Positions 16,667 to 25,409 of a stretch of DNA of 46,707 nt are shown here, in pieces. Every line of letters starts with the position of its first letter. Positions within the stretch are counted from its first letter, which is position 1. Both the position numbers and the translations under genes were made by a program. Source of the DNA: Ensifer adhaerens (GTDB taxonomy: Bacteria; Pseudomonadota; Alphaproteobacteria; Rhizobiales; Rhizobiaceae); assembly GCF_001270265.1 (NCBI RefSeq), contig NZ_LGAP01000043.1, positions 1 through 46,707 on the forward strand. Reading direction: 5' to 3'. The notes beneath the pieces are model-generated. The model searched no databases, was not told the origin of the DNA, and saw nothing but the letters and a program-made list of their open reading frames with translations.

Positions 16667-17734
16667 ATGTCGGTACGGCCGTTCTCGAAGATTTCTGCGC
16701 CGCTCGGCGGGCTGCTCGCCGCGGTCGGGCTTGTGGCGGTCGCTGCACTCACCACACCGGACATGACCGGACGAACCAGGCTCAATTTGGAGGTCCTGCT
16801 CGCTCTCATCTGGGCCATCTATGTCCTGCAACTGATCGATACGCTGATCGCGCAGCGCGCGAGAGACGTTCGCGACAGTCTGCCGGCGGTTGCTATCGAT
16901 GTGCTTGCTGTCTTGGTTCCTCTCGCCGCGGTGCTGTTCGTCGGCACGCGCGATCAGAGCCTCTACTGTGCCATCTGGCTGCTGAAGCCTCTGCGCGGAT
17001 CGCCCTTCTTCCGGCTTATGGGCAGGGTCCTGAGCAAACAGGCACGTAACCTGATCGGCATCACCTCGATCTTCGGCATCGTTCTTTTCGGCGCGGCGCT
17101 CACGGCCTATCTCATCGAGCGCGACGTCCAGCCGGACACGTTCGGCAGCATCCCCCAGGCGATGTGGTGGGCGGTGGTGACGCTGTCGACCACCGGCTAT
17201 GGCGACAAGATTCCGCAAAGCTTCGCCGGCCGCGTTCTTGCCGGGCTGGTCATGATGTGCGGCATCGGCATCTTTGCGCTCTGGGCCGGCGTCCTCGCCA
17301 CCGGCTTCTACGAAGAAGTCCGTCGCCGGGACTTCGTGCGCAATTGGCAGTTGGTGGCGGCCGTGCCACTGTTTCAGAGGCTTGGCTCGGCCGCGCTCGT
17401 CGAGATCGTGCGGGCGCTGAGGCCCCGCGTCGTGCCGGCGGGCGCTGTCATCTGCCGCAAGGGCGAGACCGGCGACCAGATGTTCTTCATCGTCGAGGGT
17501 CGCGTCAGCATCGCGACACCGAACCCGGTGGAGCTTGGCGCCGGCAGCTTCTTCGGCGAGATGGCGCTGATTACGGGCGAGCCCCGTTCGGCGACCGTCA
17601 GCGCGGCGACCGAGGTCTCGCTGCTGTCGCTGTATTCGGAGGATTTCCAGATGCTGTCCAGCAGCAACCCGGAGATCGCGGAGATCATCCGCAAGACCGC
17701 GCTCGAACGGCGCGGCGCGACGCCGAAGGCTTGA
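16667..17734 (+). CDS. cyclic-nucleotide-gated K+ channel, MlotiK1-like
   Basis: Encodes 355 residues, the same length as Mesorhizobium MlotiK1, to which it looks highly similar throughout. It has six membrane spans (S1-S6), the selectivity filter TTGYGD at 175-180, and no charged voltage-sensor array of the classical kind. The C-terminal cyclic-nucleotide-binding domain (about 240-345) carries the phosphate-binding cassette FFGEMALITGEPRSATV with R307. In MlotiK1 R307 contacts the cAMP phosphate. The function should be cAMP-gated K+ flux in the inner membrane. The start follows GGGAGCG. Confidence 0.95.
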   Translation: MSVRPFSKISAPLGGLLAAVGLVAVAALTTPDMTGRTRLNLEVLLALIWAIYVLQLIDTLIAQRARDVRDSLPAVAIDVLAVLVPLAAVLFVGTRDQSLYCAIWLLKPLRGSPFFRLMGRVLSKQARNLIGITSIFGIVLFGAALTAYLIERDVQPDTFGSIPQAMWWAVVTLSTTGYGDKIPQSFAGRVLAGLVMMCGIGIFALWAGVLATGFYEEVRRRDFVRNWQLVAAVPLFQRLGSAALVEIVRALRPRVVPAGAVICRKGETGDQMFFIVEGRVSIATPNPVELGAGSFFGEMALITGEPRSATVSAATEVSLLSLYSEDFQMLSSSNPEIAEIIRKTALERRGATPKA

Positions 17735-17760
17735 CGGACCTGTATGGCCATTGGGTCTTA

Positions 17761-18022
17761 TACCAAGTCTCGATGATAGAAACCTATAGGATGGTCCATG
17801 GCTGATCTCTGGCTAGGCGCGGTGCGCAGGTCGATGCTGACGCATCGGGCAAGCATCGCAACGACGCCAGAGATCAGCCATGGACCACCTTCGGCAGGCT
17901 TCTCGGGCTTTCTGGCGGCGTCGAGATCCTTGACCGATGCATGAGCATCGCTCCGCGGACCTCTCCTGGCCAGAAAACCCGATCGAGCCTGTCCTATAGG
18001 TTCCTATCACCGAGACTTGGTA
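17761..18022. mobile_element. MITE-like nested inverted-repeat element
   Basis: A 262-bp element with 31-bp terminal inverted repeats (TACCAAGTCTCGATGATAGA... and its complement), matching at 29 of 31 positions and bounded by TA on each side, as for Tc1/IS630-type targets. Inside, 17793-17812 and 17867-17886 form a perfect 20-bp inverted repeat (GGTCCATGGCTGATCTCTGG). No transposase is encoded, so it would move only in trans. It lies between the K+ channel and the double-receiver gene. Confidence 0.75.
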
Positions 18023-18143
18023 TTATGCCCAGACCCGAACGCAAGCGCGCCTAAGCGGCCATTTCACCGCCCGCTCATTAACAGCCGGGAAAGTCTTTCT
18101 CCTCTAGCATGGCTTCGGGGACACTCTTTCTTATAGGCGATCA

Positions 18144-18977
18144 ATGTCATTTTTCGGCGTTTCCGGAATGTACTATTCCGGTGAATCTCTTGCTGAGCAC
18201 CGCATCGTGCTTGCCGAGGACTCCAACCTGTTTTCGTCGATGGTCTCGAAGCGGCTGAAAGAGCTGTTCGACATCGACGTCATCGTCTGCCGTGACTATG
18301 ACGATCTGCAGTTTGCCGTCGAAAATGCGACGTTTCCGGCGTCGCTGGCCATTTCCAACATCAATCTGCCCGGCGCCGAAAATGGCGAGGCGCTCAACTA
18401 TCTCATCGAGATGAGCGTGCCGACCGTGGTCTTCACCGGCTCGTTCCAGGAATCGACGCGCGAGAAGATCCTGGCCATGGAGATCGTCGACTACGTCATC
18501 AAGGACAGCGTCTTTGCCGTCGACATGCTGGCGGAATCGGTTTGCCGGTTCCTCACCAACCACAAGCACCATGTGCTGATCGTCGATGACAGCCCGACGG
18601 CGCGCGCGCTTCTGACGACGCAGCTGAAGCGCTACAACTTCCGCACCAGCTCGGCCGAGAACGGTGCCGTTGCCCTCGAAATCCTCAAGAACAATCCCGA
18701 TATCGGCCTCGTCATCACCGATTACAACATGCCCGATATCGACGGCTTCGAGCTGACGCGGCGCATCCGCAGCGCCTATGGCCCGCATCAGCTGCGCATC
18801 ATCGGCGTTTCGTCCTCGACCAACCGGCTCCTGTCGGCGCGCTTCCTCAAGGCCGGCGGCAACGACTTCGTCGTGCGCCCCTTCGTCAACGAGGAGTTCT
18901 ATTGCCGCGTCAACCAGAACCTCGACACGCTGACCAAGATCAAGACCTTGAGCGAAAAGGTAAAAGTCCCGGCGTAG
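18144..18977 (+). CDS. double-receiver response regulator, first receiver degenerate
   Basis: Encodes 277 residues: receiver A (about 20-140) and receiver B (about 143-265), with no output domain. In receiver A the phospho-acceptor position is N72 (ISNINLPG), while the acidic pair E25/D26 and K120 remain, so it is a pseudo-receiver. Receiver B has D148/D149 and D193 (ITDYNMPD); its conserved lysine is R245 (VRPF). It is a paralogue of the receivers in the GGDEF protein downstream. It probably relays phosphate or binds a partner. It ends in a hairpin about 140 bases downstream. Confidence 0.88.
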   Translation: MSFFGVSGMYYSGESLAEHRIVLAEDSNLFSSMVSKRLKELFDIDVIVCRDYDDLQFAVENATFPASLAISNINLPGAENGEALNYLIEMSVPTVVFTGSFQESTREKILAMEIVDYVIKDSVFAVDMLAESVCRFLTNHKHHVLIVDDSPTARALLTTQLKRYNFRTSSAENGAVALEILKNNPDIGLVITDYNMPDIDGFELTRRIRSAYGPHQLRIIGVSSSTNRLLSARFLKAGGNDFVVRPFVNEEFYCRVNQNLDTLTKIKTLSEKVKVPA

Positions 18978-19117
18978 GCCGGCGGCCGATCCCGCCGCGC
19001 TCGCCGGCTGAAGGGTCAGCGGGCACAGCGCCTGGACCTTGACCGCCGCCTTCGATTGAAGACGATGGCGCTCTTCCGTCGGGCATTCGCGCCGGCGCCA
19101 TTGCAGCTTTCCTGCGC

Positions 19118-19148
19118 TTGCGACCCGCAAAATTGCCCGGGTCGCAAG
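19118..19148 (+). terminator. hairpin after double-receiver gene
   Basis: TTGCGACCCG...CGGGTCGCAA stem of about ten base pairs with a short loop. No T-tract follows, so it is a possible weak terminator. The rest of 18978-19386 shows no gene. Confidence 0.4.
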
Positions 19149-19386
19149 AAAAGACTCCTTACGGTTGCCGCATTAACGAAATTGCAATCCGGACCGTCTT
19201 CAATCGGCCGCAATAAAAAGTGGGGAACCCGGTCACGCCTGGTCATGCCAAGACGAAACGTCTGGCGCGATCCGTGCCGGGTATATCAGTATATTGGGAG
19301 CCAGCGTCACCCTCCAGGGGACAGCACGCCTGCGGCTCGAAATCGGGATTTGCAGGGACGTGAGATTGCGCCGCACGCCGGGTCGG

Positions 19387-20688
19387 ATGAATTCTGTGCA
19401 GAAGCACAGCGACAAGCGCATGCTGCTCATCGAAGATTCCCGCATGTTTGCCACCGCGCTGAAATACGGCCTGGAGACGGTGCATGGCATCCGGGTCAGC
19501 CATTGCGCCTCGCTGGAAGCTTTGCGTCAGGAGATCGCGGCAGCGCCTGACAGCTTCTCGCTTGCCGTGCTCGACCTCAACCTTCCCGACGCGCCCAATT
19601 GCGAGGCGCTCGACTTCATCCTCGCCAATCATGTGCCGGCCGTGGTCTTCACCACGGCGTTCAACGACAGCACGCGCGAGCAGATCCTCGGTCGCGGCGC
19701 GCTCGATTGCGTCATCAAGAACCAGCCGGAATCGATCAATCTGCTGATCGGTGCCGTCGACCGGGCTTTGACCAACGGCAAGACGACAGTGCTGCTTGCC
19801 GATTCCGACACGCCGTCGCGGGCCGAGCTTGCCGACATCCTGCGCCGGCAACGGATTTCGGTCTGCGAGGTCGCTTGCGCCGCCGATGCGCTGCAGGTGC
19901 TTGATTCCGGCGAGGCGATCGATCTCGTCATCACCGATCTGGACCTTGCCGACATGACCGGCGCGGCGCTGCTTGCCGAAGTGCGCCGGCGCCAGGGCGA
20001 CGAGGCGTTGCCGGTGATCGCGCTTTCCGACAGCGGCGACCGCCGGATCGGTGCGCGTTTCCTCGAGGCGGGTGGTACCGACTTCATCCAGAAACCGTTC
20101 CTGGAAGCCGAGTTCAACGGTCGCATCGCCCATGCCGCCGGTATCCAGAAACGGCTGCAGACGCTGCAGCGCCAGGCGGCGAGCGATTATCTCACCGACA
20201 TCTACAACCGCCGCCATTTCTTCCTGACCGGCCCGCGCCTGGTCGAGCAATGCCTGCGCCGCGGCGAGACGACCGCGATCGCCATTCTCGACATCGACCA
20301 TTTCAAGCGGCTGAACGATACCTATGGCCACGAGATCGGCGACGTCGTCCTGAAGCATGTCGCAAAACGGCTGACGACGCTGGTCGGCGACGAACACCTG
20401 CTCGCCCGTCTCGGCGGCGAGGAGTTCGGCATCCTGTTCAACGGTTTCGACGTCCAGCGCGCTTTCGCCTTCTGCGAGAAGCTTCGCATCGAGCTGTCAA
20501 AATCGCGCATCGTTGCGGACGACGAAGAACTGTCGATCACTGTGTCGATCGGCCTTGCGACGATCGAGGCGCCGGAATCCTTCGAGAACTATCTGCATGC
20601 GGCCGACCAGTTTCTCTACATGGCCAAGCATGCCGGGCGAAACCGGGTGATCTCCGAGCTGGCGCTGCTGGATGCGCTGGCGTCGTAA
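19387..20688 (+). CDS. diguanylate cyclase with two receiver domains (PleD-like)
   Basis: Encodes 433 residues: receiver 1 with D63 (VLDLNLPD), receiver 2 with D184 (ITDLDLAD), and a GGDEF domain from about 265 with active-site GGEEF at 343-347. The layout is that of PleD. The RxxD inhibitory site upstream of GGEEF is absent (VGDEH there). Receiver 2 has an ADSD acidic pocket rather than the usual DD. It should make c-di-GMP upon phosphorylation. No strong ribosome binding site precedes ATG 19387, so the start is tentative. It is a paralogue, over the receivers, of the gene at 18144. Confidence 0.92.
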   Translation: MNSVQKHSDKRMLLIEDSRMFATALKYGLETVHGIRVSHCASLEALRQEIAAAPDSFSLAVLDLNLPDAPNCEALDFILANHVPAVVFTTAFNDSTREQILGRGALDCVIKNQPESINLLIGAVDRALTNGKTTVLLADSDTPSRAELADILRRQRISVCEVACAADALQVLDSGEAIDLVITDLDLADMTGAALLAEVRRRQGDEALPVIALSDSGDRRIGARFLEAGGTDFIQKPFLEAEFNGRIAHAAGIQKRLQTLQRQAASDYLTDIYNRRHFFLTGPRLVEQCLRRGETTAIAILDIDHFKRLNDTYGHEIGDVVLKHVAKRLTTLVGDEHLLARLGGEEFGILFNGFDVQRAFAFCEKLRIELSKSRIVADDEELSITVSIGLATIEAPESFENYLHAADQFLYMAKHAGRNRVISELALLDALAS

Positions 20689-20869
20689 TTGGCAGCAATC
20701 TGCCGTTTTTCTGACGGTCCGGCGGGCGGATTTGTTCTCGCATAACGGCGCGGTAGCGTTTCTTGCCGGTGTGCCCGCAATAAATCCCTGGGCGTTGTCG
20801 GCCCTGACATCGGCGAAACGTCCTCTAGTTAGCTGGACATGTTGCAGCTATGCGAAGAGGAGTCTGCAG

Positions 20870-21352
20870 ATGACGAATGTCGTTTCAAACCTCTGGTTCG
20901 AGAAAGACGCGCTCGACGCCGTCGAGTTCTACATCTCGGTCGTCCCCAATTCGGCGATCATCCGCACGACGACGCTGCCGGCGGAGTCGCCGAGCGGTCC
21001 GGCCGACAGCGTCAAGTTGATCGAGTTCACGCTGGGAAACCAGCAATTCATGGCGCTCGAAGCCGGGCCGCTCGACCCGTTCAATCATGCCTTCTCGATC
21101 GTGATCCAATGCGACAGTCAGGAGGAGATCGATCGTCTCTGGAATGCGCTGCTCGAAAACGGTGGTGAGCCCGAGCAGTGCGGCTGGATCCGGGATCGTT
21201 GGGGGCTCTGCTGGCAGATCGTGCCGAGGGCGCTGGGCGACATGATCGCCCATTCCGACCGTGATCGCGCCAGGCGGGCGGCGGAGGCTATGCTCGGCAT
21301 GATCAAGCTCGATATCGCCGCACTCGAACGCGCGTTCCATAGCCACGGGTGA
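20870..21352 (+). CDS. VOC/PhnB-like (glyoxalase-fold) protein
   Basis: Encodes 160 residues. The N-terminal NLWFEKDALDAVEFYISVVPNS and the segment FTLGNQQFMALEAGP match the VOC superfamily, PhnB/'3-demethylubiquinone methyltransferase' branch. The CGWIRDRWGLCWQIVP segment is typical of the branch. The specific substrate is unknown. The ATG at 20870 follows AGAGGAG; longer upstream frames are not needed. It is probably monocistronic. Confidence 0.87.
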   Translation: MTNVVSNLWFEKDALDAVEFYISVVPNSAIIRTTTLPAESPSGPADSVKLIEFTLGNQQFMALEAGPLDPFNHAFSIVIQCDSQEEIDRLWNALLENGGEPEQCGWIRDRWGLCWQIVPRALGDMIAHSDRDRARRAAEAMLGMIKLDIAALERAFHSHG

Positions 21353-21453
21353 AGAGCCGCCGGGGGAAAGCCCGGTAGGGAGGGGCAAGGGCTGAAGGTT
21401 TGACCGGCGCAGCGACACCGGTCTTGGCCCCTGTTCGGACGACACGGTGCGGG

Positions 21454-22053
21454 CTATTTCCTTGCCTGTGGATAAATCGTCTCGCCGCGCTTCAGCATCT
21501 CGACGAAGGTCTCGATCTTTTTCCGGCGCCCGGCCTCCGTCTTCATGTTGTGGGTGCGGAAGGCGAGCGCGAAGCGGTTCTGCTCGCTCAGCTTTGTCAG
21601 CATTTCGCGGGCCAGAGGCTCGGCGTCGATGGCCGCCTGCAGGTCGTCCGGGATCTTCATGTCCTTGCCGCTGCCATAGGCGCGGTCCCAGCGGCCATCG
21701 GCCTTGGCGGCTTCGACCTCCTTCAACCCGTGCGGGGTCATCCGGCCCTCGGCGATGAGCCTTGTGACATTGTCGACGTTGATCTGGCTCCAGATGCTTT
21801 TCTTGCCGCGCGGGGTGTAGCGCTGCAGGAAGCTCCGGTCGTCGAGGCCCTTGCGCACGCCGTCGATCCAGCCCCAGCACAGGATCACGTCGATCGCTTC
21901 CTTCGGCGTGATCGATTTCAGCCCGGAGCTTACCTTGTGGATCTTGATCCAGACCTCGGTTTCGCTGGCATGATGGGCGCCGAGCCAGGTGTAGAAGCGC
22001 TCCGCGTCCTCGAATTCGTGGACCTTGTCGGGATCGATAATCACGGGTGCCAT
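21454..22053 (-). CDS. YdeI/OmpD-associated family protein
   Basis: Encodes 199 residues beginning MAPVIIDPDK. The segments FYTWLGAHHASETEVWIKI, CWGWIDGVRK and KSIWSQINVDNVTRLI are the hallmarks of the YdeI/DUF1905-related family, which is abundant in soil bacteria and has no established reaction. ATG 22053 is used because AGGAG lies upstream and the upstream extension is low-complexity. It is a cytosolic, monocistronic gene. Confidence 0.9.
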   Translation of the reverse strand: MAPVIIDPDKVHEFEDAERFYTWLGAHHASETEVWIKIHKVSSGLKSITPKEAIDVILCWGWIDGVRKGLDDRSFLQRYTPRGKKSIWSQINVDNVTRLIAEGRMTPHGLKEVEAAKADGRWDRAYGSGKDMKIPDDLQAAIDAEPLAREMLTKLSEQNRFALAFRTHNMKTEAGRRKKIETFVEMLKRGETIYPQARK

Positions 22054-22211
22054 AGGGCAAATTGCTCCTGATCGTGGGGCTCTGAGCTCAAACGGAACGC
22101 TGCGGCGTCCCGTGATTCCCAGGGCCGTGACATTCAAGGCAAAATCGCGAGTGCGCAAGCCGGCCGGCGGATCGAGTGGTTCTGCACGGTGCAGGCACGG
22201 TGAACTCTGCT

Positions 22212-23120
22212 CCCGTCATCCTCGGGCTCGATCCGAGGATCCATCTACGACATAAGGGACACTATTGCGCCCACGACCTGGATGCTCGGGTTAAACCCGA
22301 GCATGACGGCGAGGAGAATTGCCTGCGACTGCCCCCAGGATCCTGTCGGTGGAACAAAAGGGCGGATAATTCCGCATCTGAACCGTTGCCATGCAGATGC
22401 CCGAGCTCTTCTCCCGTCATCGTCGGGCTCGATCCGAGGATCCATTTTACGGCGCAAAGGGCGCTATCGTGCTGGCGACTTGGATGCTCGGGTTAAACCC
22501 GAGCATGACGGCGAGGAGAATTGCCTGCGACTGCCCCCCGGATCCTGTCGGTGGAACAAAACGGCGGATGATTCCGCATCTGAACCGTTGCCATGCAGAT
22601 GCCCGAGTTCTCCTCCCGTCATCGTCGTGCTCGATCCGAGCATCCATTTTACGGCGCAAAGGGCGCTATCGTGCTGGCGACTTGGATGCTCGGGTTAAAC
22701 CCGAGCATGACGGCGAGGGGAATTGCCTGCGACTGCCCCCCGGATCCTGTCGGTGGAGCAAAAAGGCGGATGATTCCGCATCTGAACCGTTGCCATGCAG
22801 ATGCCCGAGTTCTCCTCCCGTCATCGTCGGGCTCGATCCGAGGATCCATTTTACGGCGCAAAGGGCGCTATCGTGCTGGCGACTTGGATGCTCGGGTTAA
22901 ACCCGAGCATGACGGCGAGGGGAGCCTGCGACTGCCCCCCGGATCCTGTCGGTGGAACAAAAGGGGCGGATGATTCCGCATCTGAACCGTTGCCATGCAG
23001 ATGCCCGAGCTCTCCTCCCGTCATCCTCGGGCTCGACCCGAGGATCCATCTGCGACACAAGGGACGCTTTTTCGCCCGCGACCTGGATGCTCGGGTTAAA
23101 CCCGAGCATGACGGAGCGGA
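22212..23120. repeat. tandem array of about 202-bp units
   Basis: Units start near 22212, 22413, 22615, 22817 and 23017 (spacings 201, 202, 202 and 200). Each contains CCCGTCATCNTCGGGCTCGA, then a palindrome ATGCTCGGGTT/AACCCGAGCAT, then ATGACGG. The first four units also carry a near-identical spacer (CGGATCCTGTCGGTGGAACA and onwards). The last unit is partial. The outer CCGTCAT/ATGACGG ends form an inverted repeat, so this looks like an interspersed rhizobial palindrome amplified with its spacer. Reading frames inside are shadows of the repeat. Confidence 0.92.
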
Positions 23121-23156
23121 AGGCTGGCGACTCCGTAGCGCCGCAGCTTGTTTCCA

Positions 23157-23186
23157 GCAAAAAGGGCGGAAGACCCGCCCTTTTGT
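23157..23186 (-). terminator. terminator of the GlxA-family regulator gene
   Basis: AAAAAGGGCGG...CCCGCCCTTTT: reading on the minus strand this is a GC stem followed by a T-run, placed just after the regulator's stop. Confidence 0.75.
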
Positions 23187-23201
23187 GTGGTCGTACAGTT
23201 C

Positions 23202-24206
23202 CTACCGCGCCATCTGCAGCGTCAGCTTGCGGTCGGCGCGCTCCTGCTGCGGCGAGCGGTTGTAGAGTTCGCGATAACACTTGGAGAAGTGCGACGCGGA
23301 GACGAAGCCGCAGGCGACGGCCACTTCGACCACCGGCATCGAAGACTGGATCAGGAGGTGGCGAGCCCGGTCGAGCCGGATTTCCAGATAGTAGCGGGCA
23401 GGGGAGCGACCCATTTCCTGGCGGAACAGCCGTTCGATCTGACGGCGCGACAGGTCGGCGCCCTCGGCGATCTCCAAGAGCGACAGCGGTTCGGCAAGGT
23501 TACCTTCCATCAGTTCGATGATCGACAGCACCTTGGCGTTCTGGACGCCGAGACGGGCGCGCAGCGGCAGTCGCTGGCGATCGTGGGGCCCACGCACGCG
23601 GTCGGTCAGCGCCTGTTCGCAGACGCGGTTGACGAGATTCTCGCCGAAATCCTGGTCGATCAGGTTCAGCATCATGTCGAGCGAGGCGGTGCCGCCGGCG
23701 CAGGTGTAGATGTTGCTGTCGATTTCATAGAGGTCGGCATAGACGTCGACCTGCGGGAAGTTCTCGGAGAAGCCCGGCAGGTTTTCCCAATGAATGGCGC
23801 AGCGCTTGCCCGTCAAGAGGCCGGCCGATGCCAGCACATGGGCGCCGGTACAGAGGCTGCCGACGGCGACGCCGCGGTTGTAGACCTCGCGTAGCCAGGC
23901 ATTGACGGACTTGTTGTTGAAATCCTCGACATAGATGCCGGAACAGACCAGCACCATCGACGGACGGTTTTCCCCACCGAGGAACTTGCGTTCGTCGGCC
24001 AGCGACGAGTTGACCTCAAGGGCGATGCCGCTCGAGGAGAGAACCTTTTCGCCGTCGGTCGATGTGAGGCGCCATGTATAGGCCTCATAGCCGAGCATGC
24101 GGTTGGCGATGCGGAGCGTTTCAATGGCGGCCGAAAACGGCAGCATGGAAAAGTTCGGCACCAGGAAGAAGACGAGAGAACGCTTTTTGGTCAAGGGCTT
24201 GTTCAT
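23202..24206 (-). CDS. GlxA-family (AraC) transcriptional regulator
   Basis: Encodes 334 residues. The N-terminal DJ-1/PfpI-type amidase-like domain (about 10-200) has the nucleophile-elbow-like GSLCTGAHVLA. The C-terminal AraC helix-turn-helix domain (about 230-325) has SLLEIAEGADLSRRQIERLF and VAVACGFVSASHFSKCYR. This domain pair is that of GbdR/CdhR, which regulate glycine betaine and carnitine catabolism in Pseudomonas. The start ATG 24206 follows GGAAG. It lies about 4 kb from the corrinoid demethylation genes and is a plausible regulator of them. The ligand is not proven. Confidence 0.87.
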   Translation of the reverse strand: MNKPLTKKRSLVFFLVPNFSMLPFSAAIETLRIANRMLGYEAYTWRLTSTDGEKVLSSSGIALEVNSSLADERKFLGGENRPSMVLVCSGIYVEDFNNKSVNAWLREVYNRGVAVGSLCTGAHVLASAGLLTGKRCAIHWENLPGFSENFPQVDVYADLYEIDSNIYTCAGGTASLDMMLNLIDQDFGENLVNRVCEQALTDRVRGPHDRQRLPLRARLGVQNAKVLSIIELMEGNLAEPLSLLEIAEGADLSRRQIERLFRQEMGRSPARYYLEIRLDRARHLLIQSSMPVVEVAVACGFVSASHFSKCYRELYNRSPQQERADRKLTLQMAR

Positions 24207-24272
24207 GTGGCTTCCCATGCTTGGCGATGCCGTATATTCGTCGCTTGGAAGATACCTTCCGGCTTGTCTGTT

Positions 24273-24338
24273 TGCGACATTGGCATGGAAAGCAGCGACC
24301 GCAAAGACATTTCGCATTGCGACATGGGGCGGGAAAGC
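24273..24338. promoter_or_regulatory. two direct repeats upstream of the GlxA-family gene
   Basis: TGCGACATTGGCATGGAAAGC at 24273-24293 and a closely similar copy, TGCGACATGGGGCGGGAAAG plus C, at 24318-24338 lie 45 bases apart in the promoter. Direct repeats of this type suit an AraC-type regulator (autoregulation). A related string, CCGACATGGAAAG, lies upstream of the activator gene near 30624. Confidence 0.45.
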
Positions 24339-24585
24339 CGCTGCCGAGCCGGCTTTGCGGCTTTTGTAAGGAATGCGACAGATTTGCCGGCGCGACTGAC
24401 GTAATCTGACAAGAAACGCCAGAGGTGCGTAATTTTCGCAAAGAACGCCTTTGGGTTGTGTTTGCCGATTGCGACGCGCGAATGGTGGGAATGCCAGGTG
24501 TCGGTATCGGACAAATTCTCCCGAAGAACGGTTCACGGCGTTTTAGCGCCCGGCTGTATCCGCCAAGGCCTTCAAGAGAAGCCGC

Positions 24586-24622
24586 AAAAGAAGAAGGGCA
24601 CCGCCTTCTCGACGGTGCCCTT
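24586..24622 (-). terminator. strong terminator of the DUF1127 gene
   Basis: On the minus strand GAAGGGCACCG...CGGTGCCCTTC followed by TTCTTTT: a GC-rich stem and T-rich tail, about 50 bases after the stop. Confidence 0.85.
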
Positions 24623-24674
24623 CAGCGGTTCGCACTCGGGGTCTTGGGTCCCCGAGAACAGGTCAGTCGGTCAT

Positions 24675-24878
24675 TCATTGTTCCGTCTTGTGCACCGCAT
24701 CGTCGACGGAGGGAAAGCCGATGTCCTTCATCGTGTCGTAGGACAGATTTTCAAGCGCACGTTCGTTGGCATAACGCTTCCAGGCAGCCCAGGCGCGTGC
24801 ACGAAGATTGAAGAGACCCGGGATGGACGAGTGGGAGGATGCCCGCTCCGAGGTCTGGGATAGATGGATAGTAGACAT
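24675..24878 (-). CDS. DUF1127 protein, small and basic
   Basis: Encodes 67 residues. The core reads RAWAAWKRYANERALENLSY, then DTMKDIGFPS, which is the DUF1127 motif (a short basic helix followed by L.D.GI-like). DUF1127 proteins have been linked in rhizobia and relatives to phosphate and nitrogen stress and RNA-level regulation. ATG 24878 follows AAGGAG. Its terminator is strong, and its gene lies beside a second small basic protein and a LysR gene. Confidence 0.9.
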   Translation of the reverse strand: MSTIHLSQTSERASSHSSIPGLFNLRARAWAAWKRYANERALENLSYDTMKDIGFPSVDDAVHKTEQ

Positions 24879-24975
24879 TTCATGGCTCCTTCTGAGTGCC
24901 TCAGAGGTCGCGACCACGATCTATATATGTCGCAACCCTAATCATCATTCAAACGAATATGTTTGATGTCTTTCA

Positions 24976-25296
24976 TCAAACATGGTGATCAATCAGCGTC
25001 TCGCCAAAGATGAGGTCGTTGCGGACCCGTTTGGGTAGTTTCGCCAATTCGCGTTGGGCTTCCACCCGATTCCGGGCGATGCGTTTTGCCAGTCGTTTTC
25101 GCGCAATGCCGTCGATCAGCGATTGCACACGGGAGAGCAACGACAGCACGAGATCGCCGTCGGCATTGGCCTGTCTGGCAGGCAGGGTATCTGCCATTCG
25201 CACGGCATGGTCGGGAGTGCGGTTCATCTTGGGTTTCACCTTGCTCACGTGCCGGATGTCCTGCGGGGCAGCGAAGACCATTGTTGTCGCGGACAT
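24976..25296 (-). CDS. small basic protein, DUF1127-like C-terminus
   Basis: Encodes 106 residues. The C-terminal half (RKRLAKRIARNRVEAQRELA, then KLPKRVRNDL) resembles the basic helix and L.KLP.R-type turn of DUF1127; the N-terminal half has no recognised domain. It is divergent from the LysR gene 113 bases away. GGAAGGAAA before ATG 25296 supports the start. The family assignment is tentative. Confidence 0.6.
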   Translation of the reverse strand: MSATTMVFAAPQDIRHVSKVKPKMNRTPDHAVRMADTLPARQANADGDLVLSLLSRVQSLIDGIARKRLAKRIARNRVEAQRELAKLPKRVRNDLIFGETLIDHHV

Positions 25297-25409
25297 GACT
25301 GGTTTCCTTCCTTACCGTCCTTGCAACTTGACTATCGGTCTTTGTTGATGTTCAATCAAACGAAATGGATTGAAGCAATCTGTCAGTTTTATTGAATAAG
25401 GATGCCGCC

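Noticed and set aside
17813-18010. 65-residue frame inside the MITE-like element as a transposase remnant
   Set aside because: No transposase motif; the sequence follows the inverted repeats.
22282-22973. Overlapping ORFs of 100-170 residues across the tandem repeat
   Set aside because: They repeat the same peptide every unit and derive from the 202-bp DNA repeat; no start signals or domain features.
22212-23120. CRISPR array
   Set aside because: The repeat period is about 202 bases and the 'spacers' are identical, unlike CRISPR.
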